Of a stretch of 64,000 nucleotides of DNA, positions 17,975-27,281 are shown in pieces. A model generated the notes under the pieces. It did no database searches. It was not told the origin of the DNA and was given only the letters and a program-made list of their open reading frames with translations. The position numbers were made by a program, and so were the translations under genes. Positions within the stretch are counted from its first letter, which is position 1; every line of letters begins with the position of its first letter. Origin of the DNA: Caldifarciminota bacterium (lineage in GTDB: Bacteria > Hydrothermota > Hydrothermia > LBFQ01 > DSFT01); the NCBI GenBank assembly GCA_025060695.1, contig JANXBH010000006.1, positions 21,437 through 85,436 of the forward strand, in the 5' to 3' direction.

Positions 17975-18649
17975 CTGAAAAAGAAAAAAACATTAAGAGA
18001 GCACCTTGAAGGATGGATATGGACTATAGTAATTGTGCTACTACTAAGAGAATCGGTAATACAGGCATATTTAATACCTTCAAGCTCAATGGAAGATACT
18101 CTACTTGCAGGTGATTTTGTATTAGCTACTAAGTTTGATTTCGGTCTTAGAGTACCATTTACAGATATAAAAATGTTCTCAGGCAAATTACCAAAAAGAG
18201 GTGATATTGTAATATTTTCCTATCCATTAGAAAAAAATAAAGATTTCGTTAAAAGAGTTATAGGTCTTCCAGGGGATACTATCGAAATAAGAAACAAGGT
18301 CTTATACGTTAATCATAAAAAGTTAGTTGAAACATACGCAACATATAAAGATACACATACTTATCCTTCGCTAGATTTAAGTAGTGAAGATTTTATGAAA
18401 CTTTGGCTTGAAGGGAAATTCTCTAATGGACAAAGGTTCGTAAGAGATAATTTTGGACCTATCGTTGTCCCAGATGGAAAGGTATTTGTCTTAGGAGATA
18501 ATAGGGATTATTCCTTTGATTCAAGATTTTGGGGACCATTGGACATTAGATATCTAAAAGGAAAACCAAGGATAATATATTTTTCTTGGGGGAATGGAAT
18601 TAGGTTAGAAAGGTTGTTTAAAATTATAGTAGGTTATAATGGATATTAG
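17975..18649 (+). CDS. lepB: signal peptidase I, probable CTG start
   Basis: Membrane-bound serine-lysine protease that removes Sec signal peptides. It has the catalytic Ser in YLIPSSSMEDTLLAGD, the catalytic Lys in FVKRVIGLPGDTIEI and the box VFVLGDNRDYSFDSRFWGPL. The first canonical start in frame is GTG 18035, but that would cut the membrane anchor in half. Reading from CTG 17975 gives MKKKKTLREHLEGW, then a helix (IWTIVIVLLL), the normal N-terminus. CTG also sits at the usual distance from the promoter element. Length is then 224 residues. First gene of a unit with two small downstream genes. Confidence 0.9.
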   Translation: MKKKKTLREHLEGWIWTIVIVLLLRESVIQAYLIPSSSMEDTLLAGDFVLATKFDFGLRVPFTDIKMFSGKLPKRGDIVIFSYPLEKNKDFVKRVIGLPGDTIEIRNKVLYVNHKKLVETYATYKDTHTYPSLDLSSEDFMKLWLEGKFSNGQRFVRDNFGPIVVPDGKVFVLGDNRDYSFDSRFWGPLDIRYLKGKPRIIYFSWGNGIRLERLFKIIVGYNGY

Positions 18650-18833
18650 GAAAATTTTGGATAAAGCACAAAAGGATTTTTATTTGAATTTAAAAAGGAG
18701 AAAAATTTCAAAGCTTTATCAAAAAATCGGAGAATATGTATATGAGATATATAAGTCAGGTGAAATTATTGAAGATGAAAAGCTATTGAAACTTTTAAAG
18801 GAAATAGACGAAATTTATAAAGATGAAAATTAG
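18639..18833 (+). CDS. small coiled-coil protein, unknown function
   Basis: A 64-residue, highly charged helical protein (Lys and Glu rich) with no signal or membrane segment. The pattern KLYQKIGEYVYEIYKSGEI followed by an acidic helix resembles the coiled coil in many small bacterial proteins, but I cannot assign a family. It overlaps the end of lepB by 11 bases, and the next gene overlaps its end by 11, so it is very likely translated from the lepB transcript. Confidence 0.7.
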   Translation: MDIRKILDKAQKDFYLNLKRRKISKLYQKIGEYVYEIYKSGEIIEDEKLLKLLKEIDEIYKDEN

Positions 18834-19284
18834 ATTTTTAGTTTTAAGTATTCTTCTCGGATGTGCTTTTTTTCAGGAGAGATTGAATGTAAAGAATTTA
18901 AAGTTTTCATATAGAGATGCAACTATTGAAGCATTGACCATGGATAGATTAAATTTTATTGTAAATCTTGAAGCTTATAATCCAAATGATATAGATGCGG
19001 TAATAGATAAACTTGACTATACTGTATATTTTGAAGACATTAAGGCAATAAGTGGTTATACAAATCAGACATATGAAGTAAAGGCAAAAGGCAGAAGAAT
19101 AATTAGTGTTTCAGGAAGTATTTTATTTTCGGACCTACCTGATTTGTTTAAAGCAATTAGAGCTTCCTACGGAAAAAGTAGAGTTAAAATAACTGCGGAA
19201 CTAAGACCTGAAGTAAAAACTATCATTGGAAAGTTTAGATACAAAGTCAAAATAGAGGAGTACATTCCACTAAACTGGAGATAG
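18823..19284 (+). CDS. LEA14/WHy-type lipoprotein
   Basis: A 153-residue secreted lipoprotein: MKIRFLVLSILLGC, with the lipobox Cys at 14. The mature part matches the LEA type 2 (LEA14, WHy) fold: a strand-rich domain with the hallmark LEAYNPNDIDAVIDKLDY, where a buried Asn-Pro-Asn stands between two strands, then YTVYFEDI. Bacterial members are thought to act in stress tolerance at the cell surface. Last gene of the lepB unit. It converges with the subtilase gene, 24 bases away. Confidence 0.8.
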   Translation: MKIRFLVLSILLGCAFFQERLNVKNLKFSYRDATIEALTMDRLNFIVNLEAYNPNDIDAVIDKLDYTVYFEDIKAISGYTNQTYEVKAKGRRIISVSGSILFSDLPDLFKAIRASYGKSRVKITAELRPEVKTIIGKFRYKVKIEEYIPLNWR

Positions 19285-19308
19285 TTTATAAGAGCTTTTT
19301 GGAATTTA

Positions 19309-20451
19309 TTAGTAAGTCTGGGCTTTCAGAAGTGCTCTATGAACATTTACAAGACCACAACCTGTTCTTCTGTCAAATCCATTATCATCAACATCCTCAG
19401 CACTATTACATAGAATATTTAGAACTTGTTTAAAATTTAAATCTGATTTAATAGCCAAGATTAAACCTATAACACCTGAAACAAATGGAGTAGCCATAGA
19501 TGTGCCTGTTAGACAGGCATATCCTTTTAATACTTCATTCATACCACAACTATTAGTAGCCTGCAAATTTGAATTTATAGTAGATATTACCCATACGCCG
19601 GGTGCTATAATATCAAGTTTATCTCCCCAAGAACTAAAGTTAGCTTTTTTACCTGTAGTATCCCATGCACCAACCGCAATTACACTATCATAAGCAGCAG
19701 GATAATTTACAAAACCCCCATCATTTCCTGCAGCTGCAACAAGTATTTTACCATATTTTATAGCAGTATCTATAGCTTCCTTAATTACATTTGAACCAAT
19801 AGAACTTCCAAGACTTAGATTTATAACTTTTACATTTGGATTTCTAGAAGCCATAATTATTGCACTTGCAACATTATAGTCTGAACAATTTCCTTCAACA
19901 TTACACGCTCTGTAGGAATATAGCCTAAAATTACCTACACCTGCAATTCCTATAAAATTATTCATAGTTGCACCAATTATACCTGCAACGTGCGTCCCAT
20001 GAATCTCGGAATTAGTACTCTTATCAGGTAATGGATCATCGTCATTGTCCACAAAATCATAACCCTTATTAGACATATCAAATTGTGAAGCTAAATCAGG
20101 ATGTTCATAATCAATACCTTGATCTACTACTGCAATACCAATGCTTAAAGAACCAGTAGTAATATCCCAAGCCTTATCAAGATAAGTAATGTATGCATTC
20201 CACTGATATTTTCTAAATAGCGAATCGTTTGGAATGTAATTAATTCTATAATTTATAGCATTTTGAATATAGAGAATATCTGAAGTTATTTTTGGAGGAT
20301 ATTTAGTTTTTATTACCAAAGCGTTTAAGCCATATACTTGCTTTTTAACTAAATCTTTGTACTTTACTAAAAAGCTTTGCACTGCAGATTCGCTTTTAAA
20401 TCTAATTACATACTCGTTTTCAATTATATGAAAAGTTAAACTTAAAATCAT
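19309..20451 (-). CDS. subtilisin-like serine protease (S8 family)
   Basis: A 380-residue protease with the full triad: Asp110 in VVDQGIDYEHPDL, His151 in HGTHVAG and Ser318 in GTSMATPF. The oxyanion Asn is in AAAGNDGG (about 243). Residues 9-95 look like an inhibitor-type propeptide. The N-terminus is MILSLTFH before a polar segment, so the export signal is either extremely short or lacking. ATG overlaps the TGA of the upstream lipoprotein gene (ATGA), making it the last gene of the lnt unit. No C-terminal sorting domain is visible. Confidence 0.9.
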   Translation of the reverse strand: MILSLTFHIIENEYVIRFKSESAVQSFLVKYKDLVKKQVYGLNALVIKTKYPPKITSDILYIQNAINYRINYIPNDSLFRKYQWNAYITYLDKAWDITTGSLSIGIAVVDQGIDYEHPDLASQFDMSNKGYDFVDNDDDPLPDKSTNSEIHGTHVAGIIGATMNNFIGIAGVGNFRLYSYRACNVEGNCSDYNVASAIIMASRNPNVKVINLSLGSSIGSNVIKEAIDTAIKYGKILVAAAGNDGGFVNYPAAYDSVIAVGAWDTTGKKANFSSWGDKLDIIAPGVWVISTINSNLQATNSCGMNEVLKGYACLTGTSMATPFVSGVIGLILAIKSDLNFKQVLNILCNSAEDVDDNGFDRRTGCGLVNVHRALLKAQTY

Positions 20452-20831
20452 AGTTTCTTTATCCTTATAAAAAACTTTTGCGGATTTTGACCATTTTGTA
20501 TTACAACGTAGTATTCCTTTCTCTGAAAAACTGGGAATTTTACATCAATTTCATTTATATTTTCATAAATTATTAAATAATTTACGCTTTCTCCATTTTG
20601 CCATTTATCGTAGTTTTCTTTATCTACTATGAAAAACTTTATACCGTTTGAACTTGAAGTATAAAATCCCGCATAAATCGTATCGCCTTCATTTAAATAT
20701 CCTTTTATATAAAAATATCCATTTGAAAGAAGTGTCTTTATTCCAAAAAACTTATCAAATTCTTGAGAAGGCTCTTCTATTTTTTGACAACTAACTATTA
20801 GAAAAATTAAAATTTTAATAAGCGCCCTCAT
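20448..20831 (-). CDS. small lipoprotein, unknown function
   Basis: A 127-residue protein with a short lipoprotein signal, MRALIKILIFLIVSC (Cys15), and a strand-rich mature domain of about 110 residues ending IRIKKL. No family was recognised; the layout suggests a single beta-sandwich. It overlaps the end of the sugar transferase gene by 17 bases, and the subtilase gene starts on its stop codon. A role together with the protease, for example as a partner or substrate, is only a guess from this position. Confidence 0.75.
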   Translation of the reverse strand: MRALIKILIFLIVSCQKIEEPSQEFDKFFGIKTLLSNGYFYIKGYLNEGDTIYAGFYTSSSNGIKFFIVDKENYDKWQNGESVNYLIIYENINEIDVKFPVFQRKEYYVVIQNGQNPQKFFIRIKKL

Positions 20832-22176
20832 TTTTCAAGACTACTCCTATTGTTTTCAATATTATTACTATATCAAGCCACAAAGACCAATTTACTACAT
20901 ATATTGTATCAAGCTTTACTCTATCTTCGTAAGTTGTATTACTTCTACCACTTACCTGCCAAAGACCTGTTATACCCGGTTTAACAGCAAGGTAGAATTT
21001 TTTATAATCACCATAATATTTTTCAAGTTCCTCTTTTACTACTGGTCTTGGACCCACAACTGATAAATCACCTTTTAAAACATTTAAAAATTGCGGAAGT
21101 TCGTCCAACGAGAATTTTCTTAAAAACTTACCAATAGGTGTAATTCTTGGGTCATTTTTCAACTTATAGTTCTTTTCCCACTCTTCTCTTAATGCACTAT
21201 TTTGTTCTAATAGTTTCCTAAGAATTTCATCTGCATTTTTATACATAGTTCTAAACTTATATATTTCAATAACTTCTCCATTTTTACCAATCCTTTTGTG
21301 TTTATAAAAAACTGGACCTCTTGAAGTTAATTTTACAAGCATAGCTATTATCAGATACAAAGGACTAAGTAAAACGATAACCAATAGTGAAAAAATAATA
21401 TCGAACATTCTTTTGATTATTAGATTTATTTGAGAGTCAAACTTTGTAGATGTTTCAAAAATTGGCAGATTCTGACTTATAGAAAAATGCAAAATTTGAT
21501 TTGTAAAAGAGAGACCTGAAATATCTGGGACATAGAAAACTTTTTTAAATTTCAAGCATAAACTTGAAATATCATGATAAAACTCATTTAAAAATGGTAT
21601 CCTTGGAATTACTACATTAGATACTTCATCCTTATATTTATCAACCTCAAATAGTTTTATTATTCCAACTGGTTCGTATGCTAAATACCACTCAGATTTA
21701 AAGAAATTATAGATTTTATCACTTTCTGGACCTTCTATTACTAAAATTTTTTCCTTTAAATACCCATTTAAAATCTTCTTAGTAATAAGCCTAAAAATAG
21801 GAACTATGAAAATGGAAAAGAAAATAGAAAGACCAAGAAACAGTCTAGAGAAATCGGGTTTTGCTTTAGTCATAGCATATACACTAAAAATCAATATAAA
21901 TGCATAAAATAGACTTTCAATTATTTCCTTGCTTTCCTCATAAAATAATCTTCTTTGGGTGTATAGTCTTTTCAGAAAGAATATGGTTATAACAAAAAAT
22001 ATTATTATTAACATCTCTCTTAATCTTATTTCAAACTCACTTATACTTATACCAAACTTTAAGAGAAAGGCAATAGAAATAGCAAGAACTATGGCAAGAA
22101 TATCGGAAATCAGCATAGATATGATGTATCTAATAGAAACAGGAGAGAATTTCTTTGAAGATTTTATTTCTACCAT
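20815..22176 (-). CDS. polyprenyl glycosylphosphotransferase (initiating sugar transferase)
   Basis: A 453-residue membrane enzyme that starts polysaccharide assembly by moving a sugar phosphate onto undecaprenyl phosphate. It has four to five N-terminal membrane helices, a soluble middle region and another helix (FDIIFSLLVIVLLSPLYLII). The C-terminal bacterial sugar transferase domain follows: FYKHKRIGKNGEVIEIYKFR, LRKFSLDELPQFLNVLKG, VGPRPVVKEE, KPGITGLWQVSGRS. No other exopolysaccharide genes are nearby, so its product is unclear. It overlaps the lnt stop (TAATG) and is translated from that transcript. Confidence 0.93.
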   Translation of the reverse strand: MVEIKSSKKFSPVSIRYIISMLISDILAIVLAISIAFLLKFGISISEFEIRLREMLIIIFFVITIFFLKRLYTQRRLFYEESKEIIESLFYAFILIFSVYAMTKAKPDFSRLFLGLSIFFSIFIVPIFRLITKKILNGYLKEKILVIEGPESDKIYNFFKSEWYLAYEPVGIIKLFEVDKYKDEVSNVVIPRIPFLNEFYHDISSLCLKFKKVFYVPDISGLSFTNQILHFSISQNLPIFETSTKFDSQINLIIKRMFDIIFSLLVIVLLSPLYLIIAMLVKLTSRGPVFYKHKRIGKNGEVIEIYKFRTMYKNADEILRKLLEQNSALREEWEKNYKLKNDPRITPIGKFLRKFSLDELPQFLNVLKGDLSVVGPRPVVKEELEKYYGDYKKFYLAVKPGITGLWQVSGRSNTTYEDRVKLDTIYVVNWSLWLDIVIILKTIGVVLKNEGAY

Positions 22177-23636
22177 TAACTTTTACGACTACTAACTTTG
22201 AAAATTTTAAAGTGTAAAATCAGAAAAAATATTATAAGTAATAAAATCCAGCTCTCACCGATATAGGTATATATCGTTCTATAGTTGTTTAGTGGGACCT
22301 CCCATATAAAATAACCTAACTCAAAAAGTGGTATTTCCTTTAATGCTTTTCCTTTATCATCTACTACAGCTGAAATTCCTGTTTTCGCACTTCTTATAAT
22401 ATATTTTCCCGTTTCAATTGCTCTAAGTTTTGAAAATAGATAGTGTTCTCTCGGACCTGTTGAAGGACCGAACCATCCATCATTTGTAATGATAAACAAT
22501 ACTTGTGCTCCGTTATTAACTAAACTCTTAGAGATATGAGGAAATATACTCTCATAGCATATCATAATCCCTATTTTATATCCTTTAAAGTCTATAACAT
22601 AAAATCCCTCTCCCTTTTTATAGCTTCCTTGACCTAGGTCCAAATTCCTAATAAAATCTGGTAAAAATTCATAAAAAGGCAGATTTTCTCCAAATGGCAC
22701 TATATGAACTTTATCGTAGTAATCAATAACCTTTCCAGTTGTATCAATTAATAGTGCTGTATTATAGTAGTTTCCATTTTCCTCCCTCGCATTTCCCATG
22801 AGTATTGGTCTTTTTGTAGACCTTAGTATATTCATTACAAGTTCATAATTCCAATAGTTTTGAGGATATATACCGGGTATTGCAGACTCTGAAAGAACAA
22901 GTAAATCATAGTCCTTGTTTCTTATAGAATCAATTAAAATGGAAAAGTTCTTTCTTGTCTCCCTCCATTCATCAGGGTCATATTCGTATCTTGGAAGAAC
23001 ATTTGGTTGAATAACCGCAATTTTCAAAGTCTTACTACTATCAATTTTATAATTTTGCCAGAATATACCAAAGACAATTACAAGTATGATAATTATGGAA
23101 TACGGAGTTAATTTTGTTTTTCCTTGCAATGATAAAAAAAGAGCATAGTTAAAAGTAATAAGTATAAACGATATAAAGTGAGGACCAAAAATTGAGCTAA
23201 TTTGCGCAAAAGTTAAAAAACCAAGAGAAGTATAATAGTAATTTGCCCAAGGTAATGCCAAATCAAATAACCAATATGAAATTATCCATTCGTATATAGT
23301 AAATGAAAGCCCAAAGACTATCGGATGTTTTGAATTTCTAAACAGTAAAAACCAAACAGAAAATAAAACTGTTCTTAACGCAATCATAAAGCTAACACCA
23401 ATTATTAGGAGAATTCCTAAGTGCTTTCCTACTTCAAGGTTATATAGCCAATTTAAATGGATATAGAAAAATGGAAGTGCGTATAAAAAAGAAATAAAAA
23501 AAGCTTTTTTATTTTCTAAGTTTTTTGTAATTACTAAAAGTGGGACAAGAGCAAAGAGACTAAATGGAAATAAGTAAAATGGATATTGTGTAAATATTAA
23601 GGAAATTACTCCAAAGAAAAACAAAGATAATTTCAG
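22176..23636 (-). CDS. lnt: apolipoprotein N-acyltransferase, probable CTG start
   Basis: Adds the third acyl chain to lipoproteins at the periplasmic face of the inner membrane. Several N-terminal helices precede the nitrilase-like domain, with catalytic Glu in LSESAIPG, Lys in YDKVHIVPFGENLP and Cys in GIMICYESIFP, followed by ITNDGWFGPS and RAIETGKYIIRSA. The first canonical start is TTG at 23624. However, the promoter element lies 17 bases from it and only five from a CTG at 23636 in the same frame (MKLSLFFFG). I take CTG as the likelier start, giving 486 residues. First gene of a four-gene unit. Confidence 0.92.
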   Translation of the reverse strand: MKLSLFFFGVISLIFTQYPFYLFPFSLFALVPLLVITKNLENKKAFFISFLYALPFFYIHLNWLYNLEVGKHLGILLIIGVSFMIALRTVLFSVWFLLFRNSKHPIVFGLSFTIYEWIISYWLFDLALPWANYYYTSLGFLTFAQISSIFGPHFISFILITFNYALFLSLQGKTKLTPYSIIIILVIVFGIFWQNYKIDSSKTLKIAVIQPNVLPRYEYDPDEWRETRKNFSILIDSIRNKDYDLLVLSESAIPGIYPQNYWNYELVMNILRSTKRPILMGNAREENGNYYNTALLIDTTGKVIDYYDKVHIVPFGENLPFYEFLPDFIRNLDLGQGSYKKGEGFYVIDFKGYKIGIMICYESIFPHISKSLVNNGAQVLFIITNDGWFGPSTGPREHYLFSKLRAIETGKYIIRSAKTGISAVVDDKGKALKEIPLFELGYFIWEVPLNNYRTIYTYIGESWILLLIIFFLILHFKIFKVSSRKS

Positions 23637-23641
23637 AAGTA

Positions 23642-23652
23642 AAATTTTAAGG
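23642..23652 (-). promoter_or_regulatory. leaderless-type promoter element of lnt
   Basis: Minus strand CCTTAAAATTT, overlapping the stop codon region of the upstream Fe-S oxidoreductase gene and five bases before CTG. Confidence 0.6.
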
Positions 23653-25626
23653 TAATAAGTTTTCTTCTACTAAAACTGCTATATCTTTTACATGGACATT
23701 TTCATTTTTTCTATTTACCCCATCTGAGATCATAATATTACAGAACGGACAGGAGATTGCAATAGTATTTGGATTTTTAGATAAAAGCTCTTCTGTTCTT
23801 TCTATATTTATTTTCTTCCCAAATTTCTCTTCCATCCACATTCTTCCACCACCAGCACCACAGCAAAGTGTATTCAATTTACTCCTTTCTACTTCTAATA
23901 AATTTCCTATTGCATCTAACACTTCTCTTGGTTTTTGATATATACCATTGTGCCTAGAAAGATAGCAAGGATCATGATATACAATTTTTTCAATAGACTT
24001 CTTTACTTTTATTCTACCATCCCTTATTAAGCTGAAGATAACTTCACTATGATGATAAATGTTTAGTTCTATGCCAAAGAAACTATATTCATTTTTAAAC
24101 GTGTTGTAGCAATGCGGGCAAATAGTTATTATATTTTTTATGTTATACTTTTTAAATGTATTTACATTTTCAAATGCTAATGTTTGAAATATTAGTTCAT
24201 TTCCTGTTCTTCTTGCACTATCACCTGTGCACCTTTCTTCATCACCTAAAACTGCAAATCTAATTCCTGCTCTACTTAGTATACTAACTAATGATTTTAT
24301 AGTTTTTTGACTTTTACTATCGTATACACCAGCACACCCCATCCATAGTAAGTAATCAAAACTATAGTCTTTATTCTCTTTTAATATTACTAAATTTAGC
24401 TCTTTTGCAAATTTCAATCTTTCATTTTTAGGAGCGTTCCATGGATTAAATTGATTTTCCATTCCTCTATAACTACTATTTAATTCAGATGGATAAATAC
24501 TTTCATCAACTAATGCCCTTCTATAATTTATAATTAAGTCTAATTGATTTATGCCAACGGGACAGGCATGTACGCATGCCCCACACGTTGTACAAGACCA
24601 AAGTGCATCCTCATTTACAACTACTCCAAGAATTCTATTTTCTCTATTTTCTAAATATTCATATGCGTGCTCCTTTGTATCAAGAACAATTTTCTTTGGG
24701 TCTAATGGCTTTTGTGTAATATATGCAGGACATACACTTGAACACCTTCCACAAATTGTACAAGCATCCACCATTAGTAGTTTATTCCAAGGCAAATCCG
24801 TAATGTATTTATAACCTGTCTTAATTTCTTCTTCACTAAAGTTTTCTTTATTCATAATCTCTATTAAATTTACACTACTATCATGCTTTCCTGTTGGTCT
24901 TTCTTTGTAAAATATAAGATTTAAAGCAGAGGTAAATATGTGAGAAAGTTTAGAATATGGAATATATGCAATAAATAGCATTGTTGTCCAAGCATGAGTA
25001 TTCCATAGAATTCTATGCCAAAATGAAATACTCTCTTTATCTAAGTAAAAAATGTAAGATAGTAGATATCCAAAGAATGAAAATTTTTCATAGTCAGGTC
25101 TGCCGAAATATGAAATTCTTAAAGCTTCTATTAAAAAACCTTGAATTGCTAAAAGAAGTAGTAAAAACAAAATTACTTTATCTTCAAGTATATTTCTTAG
25201 ATAAATAGGAAGAAAAAATACTCTTTTTAAAATTGCAATAGCTATACCAAGAATTAACATAACTCCTGCAAGGTCTGAAATAAACGATAAAAATAAATAA
25301 AAATTTCCATAGATGAACTTTATACCAAAGTCCATTTGAATTGCAACTAATGTAGTAGTGATAGTTAAAATTATCATTGACCAAAATATAGGAACATGCG
25401 AAAATAGTCCAAACGGTCTATCTATAACCTTTCTTTGAAAAATAGCATTTACTAAATAAGAAATAGAATTTACTTTTAGTTTTAGCTTCTTTCCCAAGGA
25501 CCACATCTTAAAATGTCTATAAAAACCATATAGAAAAAAGAATAATGAAATTAGAAATAAGGCATACATAATAAAAAAGTCTACTTTTCCTACATTCCAA
25601 CCTAAAGGTCTTGCAATTTCTTCCAT
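23647..25626 (-). CDS. NarI/HdrD-like Fe-S oxidoreductase (membrane domain plus CCG domains)
   Basis: A 659-residue redox protein. The first about 240 residues hold five or more membrane helices of the nitrate-reductase-gamma type. Two 4Fe-4S motifs follow (CTICGRCSSVCP and CTTCGACVHACP), then two CCG domains as in HdrB/HdrD and GlpC (ICPHCYNTF, YHDPCYLSRHN, TLCCGAGGGRMW). Such fusions are thought to pass electrons between the quinone pool and cytoplasmic carriers. The start is ATG 25626 (MEEIARPLGW), five bases after ATTAAAATTT, rather than an in-frame TTG seven codons earlier. Single-gene unit. Confidence 0.88.
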   Translation of the reverse strand: MEEIARPLGWNVGKVDFFIMYALFLISLFFFLYGFYRHFKMWSLGKKLKLKVNSISYLVNAIFQRKVIDRPFGLFSHVPIFWSMIILTITTTLVAIQMDFGIKFIYGNFYLFLSFISDLAGVMLILGIAIAILKRVFFLPIYLRNILEDKVILFLLLLLAIQGFLIEALRISYFGRPDYEKFSFFGYLLSYIFYLDKESISFWHRILWNTHAWTTMLFIAYIPYSKLSHIFTSALNLIFYKERPTGKHDSSVNLIEIMNKENFSEEEIKTGYKYITDLPWNKLLMVDACTICGRCSSVCPAYITQKPLDPKKIVLDTKEHAYEYLENRENRILGVVVNEDALWSCTTCGACVHACPVGINQLDLIINYRRALVDESIYPSELNSSYRGMENQFNPWNAPKNERLKFAKELNLVILKENKDYSFDYLLWMGCAGVYDSKSQKTIKSLVSILSRAGIRFAVLGDEERCTGDSARRTGNELIFQTLAFENVNTFKKYNIKNIITICPHCYNTFKNEYSFFGIELNIYHHSEVIFSLIRDGRIKVKKSIEKIVYHDPCYLSRHNGIYQKPREVLDAIGNLLEVERSKLNTLCCGAGGGRMWMEEKFGKKINIERTEELLSKNPNTIAISCPFCNIMISDGVNRKNENVHVKDIAVLVEENLLP

Positions 25627-25631
25627 AGTAT

Positions 25632-25641
25632 AAATTTTAAT
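25632..25641 (-). promoter_or_regulatory. leaderless-type promoter element of the Fe-S oxidoreductase gene
   Basis: Minus strand ATTAAAATTT, five bases before ATG. It includes the TAA stop of the preceding DUF3108 gene. Confidence 0.6.
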
Positions 25642-26326
25642 GCCCAACCATTTTTACTATATGTCCTATTACACTACCTACTACTAAGTTTAACTTAATC
25701 TTTACTGGTATTTTCTTCGTTGAGGAAATAATAATCTCCCCACCTCTATCACCAAAAACCTCTTTTGCCTTGTTTTCATCCATAGGCAATATAGGAGAAA
25801 CTACATAACACTCTTCTTTTATATCAAGCCATTCGCATCTTTCTTTTCTCTTTATAAATATTTTAGCATAACCAGAAAAACCATCCATATGATATGGAAC
25901 AAGTATTGTATCTTTTAGATCAATAAATCTCACATAATATATAAGTGCAACAGGGTCAAGTGCATTTTTTGGAATATCAAAAACTTTACTATTTCTCCTT
26001 CCAGCTTTTACTTCATCATATTTTGCATAGTTTTCAAAGTAATCTATTGTAACTTCGTAGTTCCAACCAGGTTCTATTTGCCTTTTGTAAAATCTAACTG
26101 TTCTAAAGTTTTGCGTATCAACCCAAGAGATAAAGTCTTCGTATAAATTTATACCAAGTGCTCCACCTTTTGCAAAAAGCCTTAATTTATAACAAGGAAT
26201 ATTTCTAATAACTTCAACTCCCTCAACTTTTAAATACATACTTCCAACATTTACAAAACTATACTTTGCCCTATAATCTATCCTTTCGCCAACATTCAAT
26301 GTAAAACTAATTAGCAAATTTATCAT
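25637..26326 (-). CDS. DUF3108-type exported protein
   Basis: A 229-residue strand-rich protein resembling DUF3108 (LolA/LppX-like beta fold, probably periplasmic): LNVGERIDYRAKYSFVNVGSM near the start, SWVDTQNFRTVRFYKRQ and VKIKLNLVVGSVIGHIVKM at the end. The leader is only MINLLISFTLN. It starts 20 bases inside the end of thiL. The AGAGG site is two bases from ATG and five from the following ATA codon, so either could be used. Last gene of the CoA-binding-tldE-thiL unit. Confidence 0.75.
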   Translation of the reverse strand: MINLLISFTLNVGERIDYRAKYSFVNVGSMYLKVEGVEVIRNIPCYKLRLFAKGGALGINLYEDFISWVDTQNFRTVRFYKRQIEPGWNYEVTIDYFENYAKYDEVKAGRRNSKVFDIPKNALDPVALIYYVRFIDLKDTILVPYHMDGFSGYAKIFIKRKERCEWLDIKEECYVVSPILPMDENKAKEVFGDRGGEIIISSTKKIPVKIKLNLVVGSVIGHIVKMVGH

Positions 26327-27278
26327 ATCCTCTTTTTGAAATGTCTATCTTTAAGTCTCCATCAATAATGTAAGAACCCGGCTTATCTTCAATTACCTCT
26401 CCTATTATAGTTATAGGCAATTTCAATTTTTCAATTTTTCCTACTTCTTCTTTTGGAATTGACAAAAGTAATTCATACTCTTCACCACTTTCAACAGCTA
26501 TAAACCATTCCTTGATGTCCAACTTTTTTGCTAAATATTTTACTGAATCTCTAATTGGAAGCTTGTTTGCATATACAACTATTTGAACTTCGCTTAATTT
26601 AGCCATTCTATAGCTGTCTATACCAAGACCATCTGATATATCTATCATTGCATTTACATGGATATTACTTAGAATTTTATTTAACTCTTCATATCTAAGA
26701 TTTGGTTTTGCGAACTTTTCCCTCATATCGTTTATCCACCACTTCACACCACTAATAAGTTTTCTTTCGTACGCTATAAGATAACCCCTCGGTCTTCCCA
26801 AATCACCTGTAATAGCAATGATATCTCCAGGCTTACTATTACTTCTTAGTATTTGCATATCTTTCTTAACTTCTCCAATTGCAGTTATATGTAATTCTAA
26901 TCTATCGTATTTTTCTACATTACCACCTAAAATGGAAACACAATATTTATCCACAACATCAAAGATACCCTTATATATTTCATCAACTCTATTTATTGAC
27001 TTTTGATTTATATTTAGACTAATTAGAACACCTATAGGTATACCTCCCATCGCAAGTATATCACTAATTGAGGCACTAACAGCTTTATACCCTATTTCAT
27101 AAAAAGATAACATATCGTATCTAAAGTGTATATTTTCTATAAATGCATCTACACTGATAACAAGGTTTTTATTTACCATTTGTGAAATAATAGCACAATC
27201 ATCATTAGGTCCCAAAACCACTCTTGGATTTGGTTTATAGTATTTAAATAAATTATTTAAAAAATCGTCCTCTCTCAT
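26307..27278 (-). CDS. thiL: thiamine-monophosphate kinase
   Basis: Phosphorylates thiamine monophosphate to the active diphosphate, using ATP. The AIR synthase-like fold is shown by GPNDDCAII (23-31), LVISVDAFIENIHFR, VSASISDILAMGGIPIGVL, ITGDLGRPRG and NAMIDISDGLGIDSYRM, then VESGEEYELLLSI. At 323 residues it is full length. No other thiamine genes are in the window. Co-transcribed with tldE upstream and the DUF3108 gene downstream. Confidence 0.94.
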   Translation of the reverse strand: MREDDFLNNLFKYYKPNPRVVLGPNDDCAIISQMVNKNLVISVDAFIENIHFRYDMLSFYEIGYKAVSASISDILAMGGIPIGVLISLNINQKSINRVDEIYKGIFDVVDKYCVSILGGNVEKYDRLELHITAIGEVKKDMQILRSNSKPGDIIAITGDLGRPRGYLIAYERKLISGVKWWINDMREKFAKPNLRYEELNKILSNIHVNAMIDISDGLGIDSYRMAKLSEVQIVVYANKLPIRDSVKYLAKKLDIKEWFIAVESGEEYELLLSIPKEEVGKIEKLKLPITIIGEVIEDKPGSYIIDGDLKIDISKRGYDKFAN

Positions 27279-27281
27279 AAC

